DNA of 38,720 nt, from assembly GCA_022448585.1 (NCBI GenBank), contig JAKVCN010000018.1, positions 1-38,720 on the forward strand, given 5' to 3'. A model generated the notes under the pieces. That model searched no databases, was not told the DNA's origin, and saw only the letters and a list, made by a program, of their open reading frames with translations. Position 1 is the stretch's first letter. Each line of letters opens with the position of its first letter. Source of the stretch: Puniceicoccaceae bacterium (GTDB taxonomy: Bacteria > Verrucomicrobiota > Verrucomicrobiia > Opitutales > Coraliomargaritaceae). Below are positions 1 through 9,614 of this stretch, one piece after another. The position numbers and the translations under genes were made by a program.

Positions 1-3000
1 GATAAGTCGCTCGTTTTCGCTTTCTACTCGTCGAACTCCTGCTAATTCAGCAGCTATACGTATTTTACATAGTTCGATTAGTGCGTCGACTACAACTGGT
101 CGTTTGCCGAAACGATCTTTTATTTCTTCAGAAATAGTACGAATTTTTTTTGAATCTTCAGCTAGTGCTAAGCGGCGATAAAAGTCTATTCGTAATCGCG
201 GCTCTGCGATATAATTTGTTGGTAAGCACGCTTCAATTATTCCGTTAAGAGATTTATATTCCGCTGCTTTTATTGCAGCAAAGTTGGTAGTTCCACTAGT
301 GCTTCGCGATGCACCTCCACCTTCACCGCAGGCAATGAAGTCTAGCTTTACCTCTGCTCTTATTCGATCTGCTCCAGGTTCTCCTTTAAGGCGAGCAACG
401 CTTTGTTTTAGTAGTTGGCAGTATAGTTCAAATCCAACTCCAGCAATATGACCACTTTGTTGCGCACCAAGCAAATTGCCTGCTCCACGTAATTCCAAAT
501 CACGCATTGCAATTCGGAATCCAGCGCCTAGTTGATCATGCTGCTTGAGTGCATGAAGGCGTTTCTGCGCTTTACTAACTAAGGGGGCATGTCGATGCAG
601 TAACAAATAGGCATATGCTTGCTGCTTGAATCGACCTACACGCCCTCTTATCTGGTATAATTGTGCCAATCCGAACCTATCTGCTCCCTCGATTATTAAT
701 GTATTACAGTTTGGAATATCGATACCAGATTCAATAATTGTTGTGCATACAAGAACATCGAATTGTCCAGCCACGAACTCGGTCATCACTTTTTCTAGCG
801 CTTGGTCTTCCATTTGGCCGTGACCTACCGCGACTTTAAGTGCAGGAAGCATATCGCGAATGCGCTGCGCTACAGCATTAATAGTAGTGACTTTATTGTG
901 AAGATAGAAAACTTGGCCATTTCTATTTTTTTCAAATTCTATTGCTTGTTTAACAAGTTCTGGATCATAACTTTTAACAATAGTTTTGATTGGATGACGA
1001 TTTATAGGAGCTGTTTCAATAACACTCATAGAACGAGCGCCAGAAAGGGCTAAATATAGGGTGCGAGGAATAGGCGTCGCACTGAGTGTAAGTATGTCCA
1101 CCTCCGCACGTAGTTGCTTGATGGAATCCTTTTGTTTGACCCCAAATCTTTGTTCTTCATCTACAATTAGGAGACCAAGATTTTGAAAATAGACATCTTT
1201 ACTTAAGAGTCGGTGAGTGCCAACAACAATGTCAATTTTACCCGCAGCTAATTGGGCTAAAGATTGTCTATTTTCTTTCGTAGTGCGAAATCGGCTGACT
1301 TGTTCAACGATAACAGGGAAGTTACTCATTCGCTCGCAAAATGTATTATAGTGTTGCTGGCAAAGTATCGTTGTGGGAGTTAGTAAAGCTACTTGTTTAC
1401 CCGCAAGCACTGCCTTTAATGCTGCTCGAATCGCCACTTCAGTCTTACCAAAGCCTACATCGCCACAAATTAAGCGATCCATCGGAGCGGGTCGCTCCAT
1501 GTCCTGCTTAGTCTGTTCAATTGCACTTTGTTGATCTGGCGTTTCTGAAAAGATAAAGGCATCTTCAAAGGTTTTCTGCAAAGAAGAATCTGGTGGAAAT
1601 GCATAGCCATATGATTGCTTGCGGCGTGCGTGCAAGTTAAGTAACTCAGCAGCGTAATCTAAAGTTGCGATTTCAGCGGCTCTTCTAGTTTTATCCCAAG
1701 AGACTCCTCCGATCTTACCAAGCTTAGGAGAAGATTTTGTTAAGCCAACATAACGAGTTAACAGATGCGATTCATACAAAGGTACATGGATCGTCATATT
1801 GGCTGCAAATTCTACGGAAATAACTTCCTTGGTGCCGCCCTGTATATTTAGCTTTGTTAAGCCGCGAAAAAGACAGATTCCGTGTTGGAGGTGCACTAAA
1901 GGATCGCCATCAGCAAGCTCGCTAAAATCAAGTAACTGATCGACTTGAGAATACCTTAATTGTGTGGGTACTTTTCTGGTCTTATTTTTAAGTTTTTGGT
2001 TATTAAAAAATTCATGATCACAGATCAAGACGAAGCCTTTATTGTTTGATTCTGGAAATATATTTGCGACATCTTTTGATTTATTACTTTTGCGATACAA
2101 AAACCCAGAGCTCAAGAAACCAATCAAATACTTTGGTTGTAGCTTAGCAGTTATGGGATTTTTAGCTAGAGATTTTCCAATATTCTTAATCTGATCTTTA
2201 TCAGCACAAACAAACACAATTGTAAGATTTTCTAGTTTTGCCCAATCCGCGATTTGAGACTCAAATCGGTGAAGAGAATCTTGCTGAGATTTATAATAGT
2301 TATCCCTTTCATCATATCTATAGTTTTGGTGCCGATAGTAGGCGGTAGCTTCAGTAGATATTTCTAGGCGTGGGCTTGAGCGAAATAGTTTAGGATCTGT
2401 ATCAAGTGAGCACAATGCGACGCATCTTTCTTTAGCCTCACTTCGTGATTGGAGTAGCTCATAGAAAGTTGTTATCGTTTTTTTTGTAGGGCTTTTTTGC
2501 GTAAAGTGATTTGGGTAATCGCTAGCTAATTTAGCAGGCTCTAATAGGATCCAATGAACTCCGCTTATTGGTAGAAATTCAACTAATCCACCATCTTTTT
2601 GCGATTCATTTGAACGGATTGCAGCACAAATGCTAATTTTGTTAGTTGGTTCTATAGATCGCTGTGTTAGTGGATCGAAAAAGCGTATACTCTCTAATTG
2701 ATCTCCAAAAAAATCCAGACGGTACGGTTGCTGGGAGTCGTAAGGGTAGATATCAATTAGGCCACCGCGAATAGCTATTTGCCCTGGGAACTCACAGACA
2801 GCTTCCGCATCATAATCTAGCTCTTGAGTCAGACGCTTGATCAATGCTTGAAAGGAGGTAGTATCGCCTACTTGGAGTTGAATCTGCTGCGCTTCAAAAG
2901 TTTTTCGAATAGGACAAGTTCCAAAGAGTGCTTGTGGAGTAGTAATTAAAAGACGATAGCGAATCGGTTTAGTAAGTAGCTGACTTAAAACGCTGAGTCG

Positions 3001-3264
3001 CTCACAGCTGCTATAATCGCGCCGATTAGCGTCAATATTAGTTAGTGGATCTTCCTTGAAGCTGAGGGCTTGAATTCCAATTTGTGGATCAATCCAAGAG
3101 GCGAAAGTAGCACATTCGTAGGCTAGCCTTTGTGCTTGTTCTGAACTCGATACTAGTGCTACTGACAAACCAAAATCAGTTTTTTGAATTGATATTTTGG
3201 TGAGTAGAGCAGCGCTAGCCTCTTCACAACATCCGTGAATAACTTCCCAGCTATTGTTTTTCAT
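1..3264 (-). CDS. mfd: Transcription-repair coupling factor Mfd (3' end outside window)
   Basis: Superfamily 2 translocase that removes RNA polymerase stalled at DNA lesions and recruits UvrA. Translating the minus strand from ATG 3264-3262 gives 1088 codons without a stop, so only the last few tens of residues are missing (E. coli Mfd has 1148). An N-terminal UvrB-like region is followed by a CarD-like RNA-polymerase interaction region at about residues 435-520 ([14 protein letters not shown]). Walker A GDVGFGKT lies near residue 600, the DEEQ box (VDEEQRFGV) near 700, helicase motif VI ([17 protein letters not shown]) near 870, and a TRCF C-terminal domain at the window edge. The start codon overlaps the rnc stop by one base (TAATG), which suggests translational coupling in an rnc-mfd operon. 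Confidence 0.97.
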   Translation of the reverse strand, partial: MKNNSWEVIHGCCEEASAALLTKISIQKTDFGLSVALVSSSEQAQRLAYECATFASWIDPQIGIQALSFKEDPLTNIDANRRDYSSCERLSVLSQLLTKPIRYRLLITTPQALFGTCPIRKTFEAQQIQLQVGDTTSFQALIKRLTQELDYDAEAVCEFPGQIAIRGGLIDIYPYDSQQPYRLDFFGDQLESIRFFDPLTQRSIEPTNKISICAAIRSNESQKDGGLVEFLPISGVHWILLEPAKLASDYPNHFTQKSPTKKTITTFYELLQSRSEAKERCVALCSLDTDPKLFRSSPRLEISTEATAYYRHQNYRYDERDNYYKSQQDSLHRFESQIADWAKLENLTIVFVCADKDQIKNIGKSLAKNPITAKLQPKYLIGFLSSGFLYRKSNKSKDVANIFPESNNKGFVLICDHEFFNNQKLKNKTRKVPTQLRYSQVDQLLDFSELADGDPLVHLQHGICLFRGLTKLNIQGGTKEVISVEFAANMTIHVPLYESHLLTRYVGLTKSSPKLGKIGGVSWDKTRRAAEIATLDYAAELLNLHARRKQSYGYAFPPDSSLQKTFEDAFIFSETPDQQSAIEQTKQDMERPAPMDRLICGDVGFGKTEVAIRAALKAVLAGKQVALLTPTTILCQQHYNTFCERMSNFPVIVEQVSRFRTTKENRQSLAQLAAGKIDIVVGTHRLLSKDVYFQNLGLLIVDEEQRFGVKQKDSIKQLRAEVDILTLSATPIPRTLYLALSGARSMSVIETAPINRHPIKTIVKSYDPELVKQAIEFEKNRNGQVFYLHNKVTTINAVAQRIRDMLPALKVAVGHGQMEDQALEKVMTEFVAGQFDVLVCTTIIESGIDIPNCNTLIIEGADRFGLAQLYQIRGRVGRFKQQAYAYLLLHRHAPLVSKAQKRLHALKQHDQLGAGFRIAMRDLELRGAGNLLGAQQSGHIAGVGFELYCQLLKQSVARLKGEPGADRIRAEVKLDFIACGEGGGASRSTSGTTNFAAIKAAEYKSLNGIIEACLPTNYIAEPRLRIDFYRRLALAEDSKKIRTISEEIKDRFGKRPVVVDALIELCKIRIAAELAGVRRVESENERLI

Positions 3265-3944
3265 TAAATAGATAGCTTTTTTAGGGCAGCATTAGCAGCT
3301 GCAGTTTCTGCGTCCTTAATCGAACTACCCTCTCCCATACCAAGTATCTTACCAGAGAGCAAAACTTTTACCTCATATCTACGCGCGTGGTCCGGACCTT
3401 TTGCAGAATGGAGGGTGTAATTCGGAACTGCTCCATCTTGATGTTTTTGACTCCATTCTTGAAGTTGGCTTTTTGGAGTACCTCTGCTGGCAATATCGAT
3501 ATCTTGATTTAGTAAATTACTAAACAGTAGTTTAATGCTACGCTCCGCCGCTTTAAGTCCTCCATCCAGATAGATTGCCCCAATAACTGCTTCAAGTGTA
3601 TCCTCTAGCATAGATTTACTTGGCTGAGCATGGCTTTTACGATGTGCACCACTTACCTCTAAAATTTGATCAAGATTTAAAAAATAGGCTTTCTTAGCTA
3701 ATGTGTGTCCGTTAACTATACTCGCTCGCATACGATCTAGTTTACCTTCCTCCGCATGCGGAAATTTAGAATATAAAGCATCAGCAATTATTAGCCCCAG
3801 AACGGAATCACCAAGAAATTCAAGCCGTTGATTGCCTTCTGAGCCTAGATTTAAACTGGAGTGCTTTAGTGCTTTTTGCAAAAGCGTTGGGTCATTGAAT
3901 GTATAGTCAATTTGTTGCTCAAGACTGCTTGTGTATGTGGGCAT
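3264..3944 (-). CDS. rnc: Ribonuclease III
   Basis: Double-strand-specific endoribonuclease for rRNA and mRNA processing. The catalytic domain shows the signature [15 protein letters not shown] and the second acidic cluster [14 protein letters not shown]; a C-terminal dsRNA-binding domain starts around [11 protein letters not shown] and ends in [15 protein letters not shown] chose the ATG at 3944, which gives 226 residues, the length of E. coli RNase III. The open frame continues upstream to 4019, but that extension is a hydrophobic stretch ([17 protein letters not shown]) unlike any RNase III. The stop overlaps the start of mfd, and the gene is divergent from the PIN-PhoH gene. Confidence 0.96.
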   Translation of the reverse strand: MPTYTSSLEQQIDYTFNDPTLLQKALKHSSLNLGSEGNQRLEFLGDSVLGLIIADALYSKFPHAEEGKLDRMRASIVNGHTLAKKAYFLNLDQILEVSGAHRKSHAQPSKSMLEDTLEAVIGAIYLDGGLKAAERSIKLLFSNLLNQDIDIASRGTPKSQLQEWSQKHQDGAVPNYTLHSAKGPDHARRYEVKVLLSGKILGMGEGSSIKDAETAAANAALKKLSI

Positions 3945-4088
3945 AGTAAATATTACGTGTTTTATGACTTTCCTGCTTGCTCCTAAGAACAGAGCAAGCA
4001 ATAAGGCTAAAATACACAAAACTTAATTGGTCTCAATGCCGAGAAATCTTTATCTGTTAGCAACACTTTACAATTGTCTAAATTAAAA

Positions 4089-5621
4089 ATGTACCCAAAT
4101 GGGGACAAAATTTTTGTCCTTGATACCAATGTTCTCCTTCATGATCCGCAGTGTCTTTATAAATTTGAGGAAAACATATTAGCTATCCCAGTTGAGGTAC
4201 TTGAAGAACTAGACCGCAAAAAGTCTGCTCCCGGTGAGCTTGGTTATGCCGCGCGTAGCGTGCATCGAGATTTACGCGACCTTTTTGATGCCGATGTAGT
4301 TGCAGTCCCTATGGATTTAGGGGATCGTTGTAGTTCAACACTTGGATGTGGTTTACCTAATGCAGGGCAGCTTATTGTCGCAATTAATGATTATATAATT
4401 GATGGTGATGTTGAAAGTGAGGGGCTCGACCGTTTAATGGCAATTCTGCCTGATTTGGGTAAAATGGATAACCGAATTCTTGCCTCTGTTATCTTTTTGA
4501 AGGAAGCGAATCCTAAAAAGCGAGTCATTTTAGTTACAAAGGATGCCAATATGGCGCTTAAAGGGATAGCACTCGGCTTGGAAGTTGAGGATTACTTAAA
4601 TGACAAAGTCAGCGATGATAAATTAGGTGGAATTAAGACCGTTTCTGTTGATGATGTTGATTATGAAAGATTTCTTGATGAGCATGGAATTGATCTAGCT
4701 CTTGAGTTAACGCAGCAACTATTTATAAATGAGTATGTATTCATTAGTAATGGCAAATTCAAGCAACCAGCTCGCTACCGTGGAGATGGTCAACTAGATG
4801 GTCTTATTTTAGGGGAGCATGTCGGAATAAAGATTCCAAAAGGTATTAGAATAAATCCGTTAAATGATGATCAGCGTATGCTAATGGATGCTTTATTAGA
4901 TGAGGATATTAAACTGATTACATGTTGTGGCAAGGCTGGCACAGGGAAGACGCTTATTTCAATGGCTATGGCGCTCTATCAAACTTTGGGAGAAGATAAT
5001 TTATATGAACGTGTATTTATTACCCGTCCTTTAGTTCACATTGGCAAAGATACTGGCGCTTTGCCCGGAACACTTGGAGAGAAAATGGCGCCTTATATAG
5101 CACCTTTTTTTGATAATTTAGAGGTGCTCTTCAGTAATAGAAAACTATCTAGCCAGTCACAGTTCGAGCAAGATCAAGCACATATTGATAAAATTACTTC
5201 GAATCGTAAGCGTAAGAAAGCTTTAGCTAAGTTAGCAAAAATGCCATTGCTAGGAGAGGACGAAGATGAAGATAGTAAGCCACGTAAACCCTACCAGTTT
5301 CTATTTGACTTTGATCTAGTCGTTGTTGAAGCGATGACATTTATTAGAGGTCGTTCATTAGCGAACACTATTTTCATTATTGATGAAGCTCAGAACTTAA
5401 CTCCCCATGAAGCTAAAACTGTAGTTAGTCGCATGGCTGAAGGTTCAAAGGTTATTTTATTAGGAGATCCTGACCAAGTAGACAGTATGTTTTTGGATGC
5501 AGCCTCAAACGGTTTAGTTCATACAGCACAACGATTGAGAGGAACAGACATAACTGCGCACATAGAGCTATCTACTGGAGTGAGATCAGCTTTAGCTGAC
5601 CTTGCTGCTGACTTATTATAG
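4089..5621 (+). CDS. PIN-PhoH fusion ATPase (PhoH2/YlaK type)
   Basis: N-terminal PIN nuclease domain ([23 protein letters not shown], and the later acidic motif [11 protein letters not shown]) fused to a PhoH-type P-loop ATPase. Walker A GKAGTGKT lies near residue 281 and Walker [11 protein letters not shown] near 430. Family members are proposed RNA helicase/ribonucleases, so this is probably an RNA-acting enzyme, but its substrate cannot be read from the sequence. About 35 highly charged residues ([20 protein letters not shown] region, roughly residues 360-400) are inserted between the ATPase motifs compared with the usual family layout. I prefer ATG 4089, which follows an A-rich leader; TTG 4074 would add five residues. 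A second, PIN-less PhoH is encoded at 35245-36189. Confidence 0.9.
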   Translation: MYPNGDKIFVLDTNVLLHDPQCLYKFEENILAIPVEVLEELDRKKSAPGELGYAARSVHRDLRDLFDADVVAVPMDLGDRCSSTLGCGLPNAGQLIVAINDYIIDGDVESEGLDRLMAILPDLGKMDNRILASVIFLKEANPKKRVILVTKDANMALKGIALGLEVEDYLNDKVSDDKLGGIKTVSVDDVDYERFLDEHGIDLALELTQQLFINEYVFISNGKFKQPARYRGDGQLDGLILGEHVGIKIPKGIRINPLNDDQRMLMDALLDEDIKLITCCGKAGTGKTLISMAMALYQTLGEDNLYERVFITRPLVHIGKDTGALPGTLGEKMAPYIAPFFDNLEVLFSNRKLSSQSQFEQDQAHIDKITSNRKRKKALAKLAKMPLLGEDEDEDSKPRKPYQFLFDFDLVVVEAMTFIRGRSLANTIFIIDEAQNLTPHEAKTVVSRMAEGSKVILLGDPDQVDSMFLDAASNGLVHTAQRLRGTDITAHIELSTGVRSALADLAADLL

Positions 5622-5631
5622 GTCGCAATAA

Positions 5632-5655
5632 AGCTGTAATATAGTCAGTACAGCT
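5632..5655. terminator. Possible bidirectional terminator between convergent genes
   Basis: Inverted repeat AGCTGTA / TACAGCT with a 10-nt loop in the 58-nt gap between the PIN-PhoH stop and the convergent adenosyltransferase stop. The following bases are only moderately T-rich, so termination is inferred mainly from position. Confidence 0.3.
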
Positions 5656-5679
5656 AGTACTAATTTTGTATTTTAACTT

Positions 5680-6216
5680 TTATTTCTTAGCCAATTGTGC
5701 ATGTTCAATTCCCCATAGCCAGAGTAGGTCAGCTAAACGATTAAGATAAATTATGAGTTCGGATCGGACTGAAGTACCTGATTCTTTAAGCGCTATGGTA
5801 CCACGCTCTGCTCGGCGGCATGTTGTACGGGCTTGATCAAAAAAGGCATCTGCAATGGTTTCACCTGCTTGTGTCCATCCTTTAAATTGTATTTTCTTTT
5901 CGTTTTTTTCTATCAAACTAGTCAAGCGATCAATTTGTTTTTTATGGATTACTTTATCAGCATATTTTTTATGGTAACGGGCTTGATCCAAATCATCTGT
6001 CGCCAATTCTCCCATAAAGTGTACAAGCTCAATTTGAATTTCTAAAAGTTGGGTCTTCGCATTAACATCCATGCAGTGCGCACGGCATACACCTAATGAA
6101 GAGGCTAATTCATCTACACTGCCGTAACAAACTACTCTAGGATGCGTCTTAGAGACCCGCTTATTAAAAAGCAAAGATGTGCTGCCATCATCTCCTGTTT
6201 TAGTAGAAATACTCAA
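5680..6216 (-). CDS. PduO-type cob(I)yrinic acid a,c-diamide/cob(I)alamin adenosyltransferase
   Basis: Transfers the adenosyl group of ATP to cob(I)alamin to make coenzyme B12. The N-terminal ATP-binding motif TKTGDDGSTSL, the VDELASSLGVCRAH motif, and the C-terminal RTTCRRAER and NRLADLLWLW motifs are all characteristic of the PduO family, and 178 residues is a normal length. The start must be TTG (6216-6214): no ATG lies ahead of the conserved TKTGDDG, and an in-frame TAG sits two codons upstream. No cobalamin synthesis or B12-dependent gene is nearby and I see no cobalamin riboswitch, so a salvage role is likely. It is followed on the same strand by no close gene; its 3' end faces the PIN-PhoH gene. 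Confidence 0.92.
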   Translation of the reverse strand: MSISTKTGDDGSTSLLFNKRVSKTHPRVVCYGSVDELASSLGVCRAHCMDVNAKTQLLEIQIELVHFMGELATDDLDQARYHKKYADKVIHKKQIDRLTSLIEKNEKKIQFKGWTQAGETIADAFFDQARTTCRRAERGTIALKESGTSVRSELIIYLNRLADLLWLWGIEHAQLAKK

Positions 6217-6282
6217 AGTCTAAAATTGTTGCAAATTTACCTTATAATTTACGTATTCAAAATTTTATGGATAACGGTGGAT

Positions 6283-7536
6283 CTATTTCTGCAAGGTTAA
6301 TTGTTTTAAATCAGCACCACTTGGGCTTTGGAAAGATTCAAGATTAAATTCTGGAAGGACTGAAAAAAGATGATCGAAAATGTCACTTTGTATTGCCTCA
6401 AATTGCACCCACTCAACAGTGTTGGTAAAGACATATATTTCTATTGGCAATCCATTCTCGGAAGGAGCGAGTTGCCGAACAATTAGTGTCATGTCTTGGT
6501 GTACATCTGGATGATTACGCAAGTACTCTATGCAATAGGCGCGAAAGGTGCCAATGTTAGTTAAGTGGCGACCATTAATTAATTCTGCTAGATTGCGACT
6601 AACCGCGTCGTTGTGTAAATGAATATCATTAAGCTTTTGTTCGAGGTAAGGAACCAAAACCTTTATTTGTTTGAAGCGTTCGAGTAATGGTTCGTCAACA
6701 AACTTAATACTATTTGTGTCTAGCTTAATTGCTCGCTTAATTCGGCGACCGCCTGATTCACTCATACCCCTCCAGTTTTTGAATGAGTCAGTAATCAGCG
6801 CATAGGTAGGGATAGTTGTAATAGTCTTGTCCCAGTTTTGTACCTTTACTGTAGTGAGTGAGACATCAATTATATCTCCATCAGCGCCACGACCTGGCAT
6901 TTCAATCCAGTCGCCGACCATTACCATTTGGTTGATTGAAAGTTGAAATCCTGCTACTAAACCCAGAATCGCATCTTTAAAAATTAATAAAAGAATGGCT
7001 GTGACTGCCCCTAGGCCGGAGAAAAATACTAGCGGTGATTTGCCTAAAATTGCAGCTAGTATAAATACTAACCCAATTAAATTGATGACTAATTTAGCCG
7101 CTTGTGTGAAGCTTTTAGCAGGGTAGCGTTTACCAACTTCTGCTTCTTCCCATAGTGCGCGTAAGAAATTAAGTAACGCATCAATAAACATCAGCGTAAT
7201 TACAATGATGTAGGTATTAACGATCGTAGTTATTATAGAAATAGCATTAGAGTTTGTTGCAAAAAGTACTGGGGCATATAGGTGAATTATTGCTATCGGT
7301 ACTAGATGAGAACAACGGATTATCACTTTGTATTGAATTAGTCGATCATCCCAACGAATACGGCTTTTTTTAATAAGTGGATGAATGACTAAGCTAATTA
7401 TGCTTTTGGCTAATATATTGGTGATTAGCGCAACCATGATCAGTGCTGACACTATACCAATAAAACTTAAGGTAGATGCGAGGGTATCCGGAAGTCCTAA
7501 CTGTAATAGCCAATTGTAGATTGTAGTAGCGGTCAT
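6283..7536 (-). CDS. MscS-family mechanosensitive channel (YbdG-like)
   Basis: Inner-membrane channel protein that probably releases solutes on osmotic downshock. Several hydrophobic segments fill the N-terminal half, including the pore-lining region VFFSGLGAVTAILLLIFKDAILGLVAGFQ, followed by the cytoplasmic beta domain (GDWIEMPGRGADGDIIDV, then TVKVQNWDKTITTIPTYAL) and a C-terminal alpha/beta region. The GRGADGDIID motif and the length of about 417 residues resemble E. coli YbdG rather than the shorter MscS. ATG 7536 was chosen; the frame extends to a TTG at 7572 that would add 12 residues (MQKNGLSHRYKP). It lies downstream of nothing on its strand and is divergent from the exported-protein gene at 7665. 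Confidence 0.9.
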   Translation of the reverse strand: MTATTIYNWLLQLGLPDTLASTLSFIGIVSALIMVALITNILAKSIISLVIHPLIKKSRIRWDDRLIQYKVIIRCSHLVPIAIIHLYAPVLFATNSNAISIITTIVNTYIIVITLMFIDALLNFLRALWEEAEVGKRYPAKSFTQAAKLVINLIGLVFILAAILGKSPLVFFSGLGAVTAILLLIFKDAILGLVAGFQLSINQMVMVGDWIEMPGRGADGDIIDVSLTTVKVQNWDKTITTIPTYALITDSFKNWRGMSESGGRRIKRAIKLDTNSIKFVDEPLLERFKQIKVLVPYLEQKLNDIHLHNDAVSRNLAELINGRHLTNIGTFRAYCIEYLRNHPDVHQDMTLIVRQLAPSENGLPIEIYVFTNTVEWVQFEAIQSDIFDHLFSVLPEFNLESFQSPSGADLKQLTLQK

Positions 7537-7664
7537 AGGTTTATATCTGTGTGATAATCCATTCTTTTGCAATGCTAGAGCGCACGAGAAAGAATTCTTA
7601 CTGCTTATAATTTATACTTATGATAGCTTGATATGATTTAGATTCTGGCCAGAGTAAAATTGTT

Positions 7665-8387
7665 ATGCTCAAGTTTTTGCTACTATTATCTACTCTATCT
7701 TTAGCTTTTACCTATGGACAATCTGATCGCTATGAGTTGTGGGTTGCGTTGGAACGTTTTAGCCAAACCTACGGAGGAGGACTAGATGAAGAAGGCCTTA
7801 AGTCAGTCCTAGTAGAAGGACAGATAACGCAAGGTACAGATCAGTATGATTTTATTTTGCGCAAGCGTAGTCCCGATTCAATACGCTACACGCAAAGTAG
7901 GGCAGATAGATCGATAACTTTTGGCTATAACGGAGTAAGCGGCTGGCAGTTAACTAATTGGGAAGAGAGTTCTGAGATTCGTGCTTTAGATAAATTTGAA
8001 ATAGCTATTCTACGTGAAGAGGCTGATTTTGAAGGGCCACTTTTACGAAACTTTGAGAACTATAATAATCGCATTCGTTTAGTTAGATCAGATAGAGTTA
8101 GTGACGAACCAGTCAGGGTAATTGAGATTGATAGAATCAACCAACAAACAATACGCTACTATTTAAGTGAAAAGAGTAATTATATTTTAATGCGCGAATC
8201 TTTTAATACTAAAGGCGAATGTATTTTAACTACTTATTACCGAGACTATCGTTTAATTAGCAATTTCCCATTTGCTTTTGAAGTAGAGAATTTTGTTGGC
8301 GAAGAAATGGTTTCATTTGCTAAGATATCAAAGGTAGTGGTTAATCCTGGGGTTCTAAGTTTTTATTTTGAGAAACCTAGCCATTAA
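7665..8387 (+). CDS. Exported protein of unknown function, outer-membrane lipoprotein-sorting-like
   Basis: The 240-residue product begins with a probable signal peptide (MLKFLLLLSTLSLAFTYGQS). The rest is beta-rich and hydrophilic, with a layout (YDFILRKRSPDSIRYTQ, YNGVSGWQLTNW, then late strands with RYYLSEKSNYILMRE and TTYYRDYR) reminiscent of LolA/LolB-fold periplasmic proteins. I cannot assign a precise function; a lipid- or lipoprotein-binding periplasmic role is inference from this resemblance. It is a single gene between a divergent mscS and a convergent LON-domain gene, with which it shares 4 nt. Confidence 0.75.
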   Translation: MLKFLLLLSTLSLAFTYGQSDRYELWVALERFSQTYGGGLDEEGLKSVLVEGQITQGTDQYDFILRKRSPDSIRYTQSRADRSITFGYNGVSGWQLTNWEESSEIRALDKFEIAILREEADFEGPLLRNFENYNNRIRLVRSDRVSDEPVRVIEIDRINQQTIRYYLSEKSNYILMRESFNTKGECILTTYYRDYRLISNFPFAFEVENFVGEEMVSFAKISKVVVNPGVLSFYFEKPSH

Positions 8388-9076
8388 TTTTTTTTGATAG
8401 AATCATCGTCTAAATTGTCTCTTAGTTCTTTAATTATTCTAAGTCTTCTAAGTTCTGATTTTAAAAATTTACGGAAGTTTTCGTAGCGAGGTAGTATACC
8501 TTTTGTTTCCAAAAGATTTTGTTTAAGCTCAAATTGAGTGCAAATTGTGTAGATTGCCATATCCAAAATATTTTCTGGGTCATCTATCTGAGCTAAAAAA
8601 TTGTGAACTTCTCTAGGGATAGGCGCACCTAAATTTATTTGAGCTTGGATCAAATTTAACAAGTCAGGCTTTATGGTATCCATCAAGTCCAGTGAGCCAC
8701 CAGGATTACTATGCACTTGAGTGATTCGTGCTTTTCGATAAGGTTCTTCACATATAATCTCTTTAAATTGAACTCGTGCTAAACCTTGTAAAATAAGGTT
8801 AGAAGTTCCGTCTAAATTTTTTTGGCAAGCTCTAACTATTCCAATAGCTGCGATGGACCTAGGTGTCTCCAATTCAAGAGCTCTCTGTGATGAATCATCA
8901 AGTGCAGCAACTGCAAAGATTCGATTATTTTTTAATACCTCATCAAGCATCTCCCTATAACGAGGTTCAAATATGTAAAGTGGCATCATTGCCTGTGGGA
9001 ATAGTACCGTCGAACTGAGTGTCATAACTGGTACTTCACTGGGGATCTTAATCTCTTGAATTATACTTGGATCCAT
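8384..9076 (-). CDS. Stand-alone LON N-terminal (substrate-binding) domain protein
   Basis: Shows the LON N-domain fold signature VPVMTLSSTVLFPQAMMPLYIFEPRYREML followed by GIVRACQKNLDGTSNLILQGLARVQFKEI and a helical C-terminal part. At 230 residues it lacks the ATPase and protease domains of Lon. Stand-alone LON-domain proteins are common but poorly understood; peptide or substrate binding is likely and proteolysis is not. The start overlaps the end of the upstream Cdd1-type gene by 16 nt, so the two are probably co-translated. The stop shares the tetranucleotide TTAA with the convergent gene's stop. Confidence 0.9.
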   Translation of the reverse strand: MDPSIIQEIKIPSEVPVMTLSSTVLFPQAMMPLYIFEPRYREMLDEVLKNNRIFAVAALDDSSQRALELETPRSIAAIGIVRACQKNLDGTSNLILQGLARVQFKEIICEEPYRKARITQVHSNPGGSLDLMDTIKPDLLNLIQAQINLGAPIPREVHNFLAQIDDPENILDMAIYTICTQFELKQNLLETKGILPRYENFRKFLKSELRRLRIIKELRDNLDDDSIKKN

Positions 9077-9345
9077 GCGTCTGGATGTAATTTTGATTTA
9101 TCTGGATCTGAATGTTCGGCATAATAAACAGCCATTTTAAAATAACGAATACGGTCTGGCGGTATAGTTATTGTGCGAGACAGCGCGTCTTCAAAAAGAG
9201 CCTCTGGAGCACGTCCTTGTAATTGAAAAATATCTTTGACACCTATATCCATAAGATTGCGTGCGGTCTCTACATTCATTCGTGGAATTCGCATAAGCGG
9301 GGAATTGAGCGCTTCATAATCAACTTTTTTTTTCTGGTTTTGCAC
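9061..9345 (-). CDS. Cdd1-type helix-hairpin-helix protein
   Basis: Small protein of 94 residues. The core (RIPRMNVETARNLMDIGV, KDIFQLQGRAPEALFEDAL, then DRIRYFKMAVYYAE) matches the layout of the Cdd1/'pathogenicity locus' helix-hairpin-helix family. The usual cysteine before the final helix is absent here (PPDRIRYFKMAV). Nucleic-acid binding is expected from the HhH fold, but no biological role is established for the family. It is the first gene of an overlapping pair with the LON-domain protein and is divergent from dnaK, sharing its upstream region. Confidence 0.75.
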   Translation of the reverse strand: MQNQKKKVDYEALNSPLMRIPRMNVETARNLMDIGVKDIFQLQGRAPEALFEDALSRTITIPPDRIRYFKMAVYYAEHSDPDKSKLHPDAWIQV

Positions 9346-9437
9346 AGATTTTAATTTTGTAGGAGATTTAACTTAATTGCAATCATTAGAGTTATCTCGT
9401 TAATAAATTTATGAATATTTAGCTACTACCTCTTAAT

Positions 9438-9466
9438 TTGAGTGTGACAAAAATATACACTATAAT
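9438..9466 (+). promoter_or_regulatory. Sigma70-type promoter of dnaK
   Basis: TTGAGT (9438-9443), a 17-nt spacer and a perfect TATAAT (9461-9466). Transcription would start near 9473 and give a leader of about 140 nt before the dnaK ATG. I see no sigma32-type promoter (CTTGAA/CCCCAT) in the same gap. Confidence 0.75.
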
Positions 9467-9480
9467 TCTATGCAGCGACA

Positions 9481-9490
9481 TCACATGTGA
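9481..9490. promoter_or_regulatory. Perfect 10-bp palindrome just downstream of the dnaK start point
   Basis: TCACATGTGA is a perfect palindrome about 8-17 nt after the predicted transcription start, a typical position for a repressor operator. No regulator is identified. Further down the leader, ATAATATT occurs twice in direct orientation (9526-9533 and 9538-9545). Confidence 0.35.
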
Positions 9491-9614
9491 CTAAGTGTCT
9501 CATTTATTAACGAAAAATTATAAAAATAATATTGTATATAATATTTAAGTTGTTGATGTACAGTTATTTAAAAAACAAAATAATTTAAGGCATCATCTAT
9601 GCTTACAAATTGGC

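Larger units (their letters stand above)
9397..9513. repeat. 12-bp inverted repeat flanking the dnaK promoter
   Basis: TCGTTAATAAAT at 9397-9408 and its exact reverse complement ATTTATTAACGA at 9502-9513 lie on either side of the dnaK promoter, 93 bp apart. The arms could be paired operator half-regions or an RNA/DNA stem. No CIRCE element (TTAGCACTC-N9-GAGTGCTAA) is present in this 270-bp gap. Confidence 0.55.

Noticed and set aside
3945-4019. Hydrophobic N-terminal extension of RNase III (possible membrane-anchored form)
   Set aside because: The extension is unlike the family, and starting at 3944 gives exactly the normal length; the stretch is probably the untranslated leader of rnc.
6217-6282. 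Cobalamin riboswitch near the adenosyltransferase
   Set aside because: The upstream gap is only about 66 nt and contains no B12-box-like sequence.
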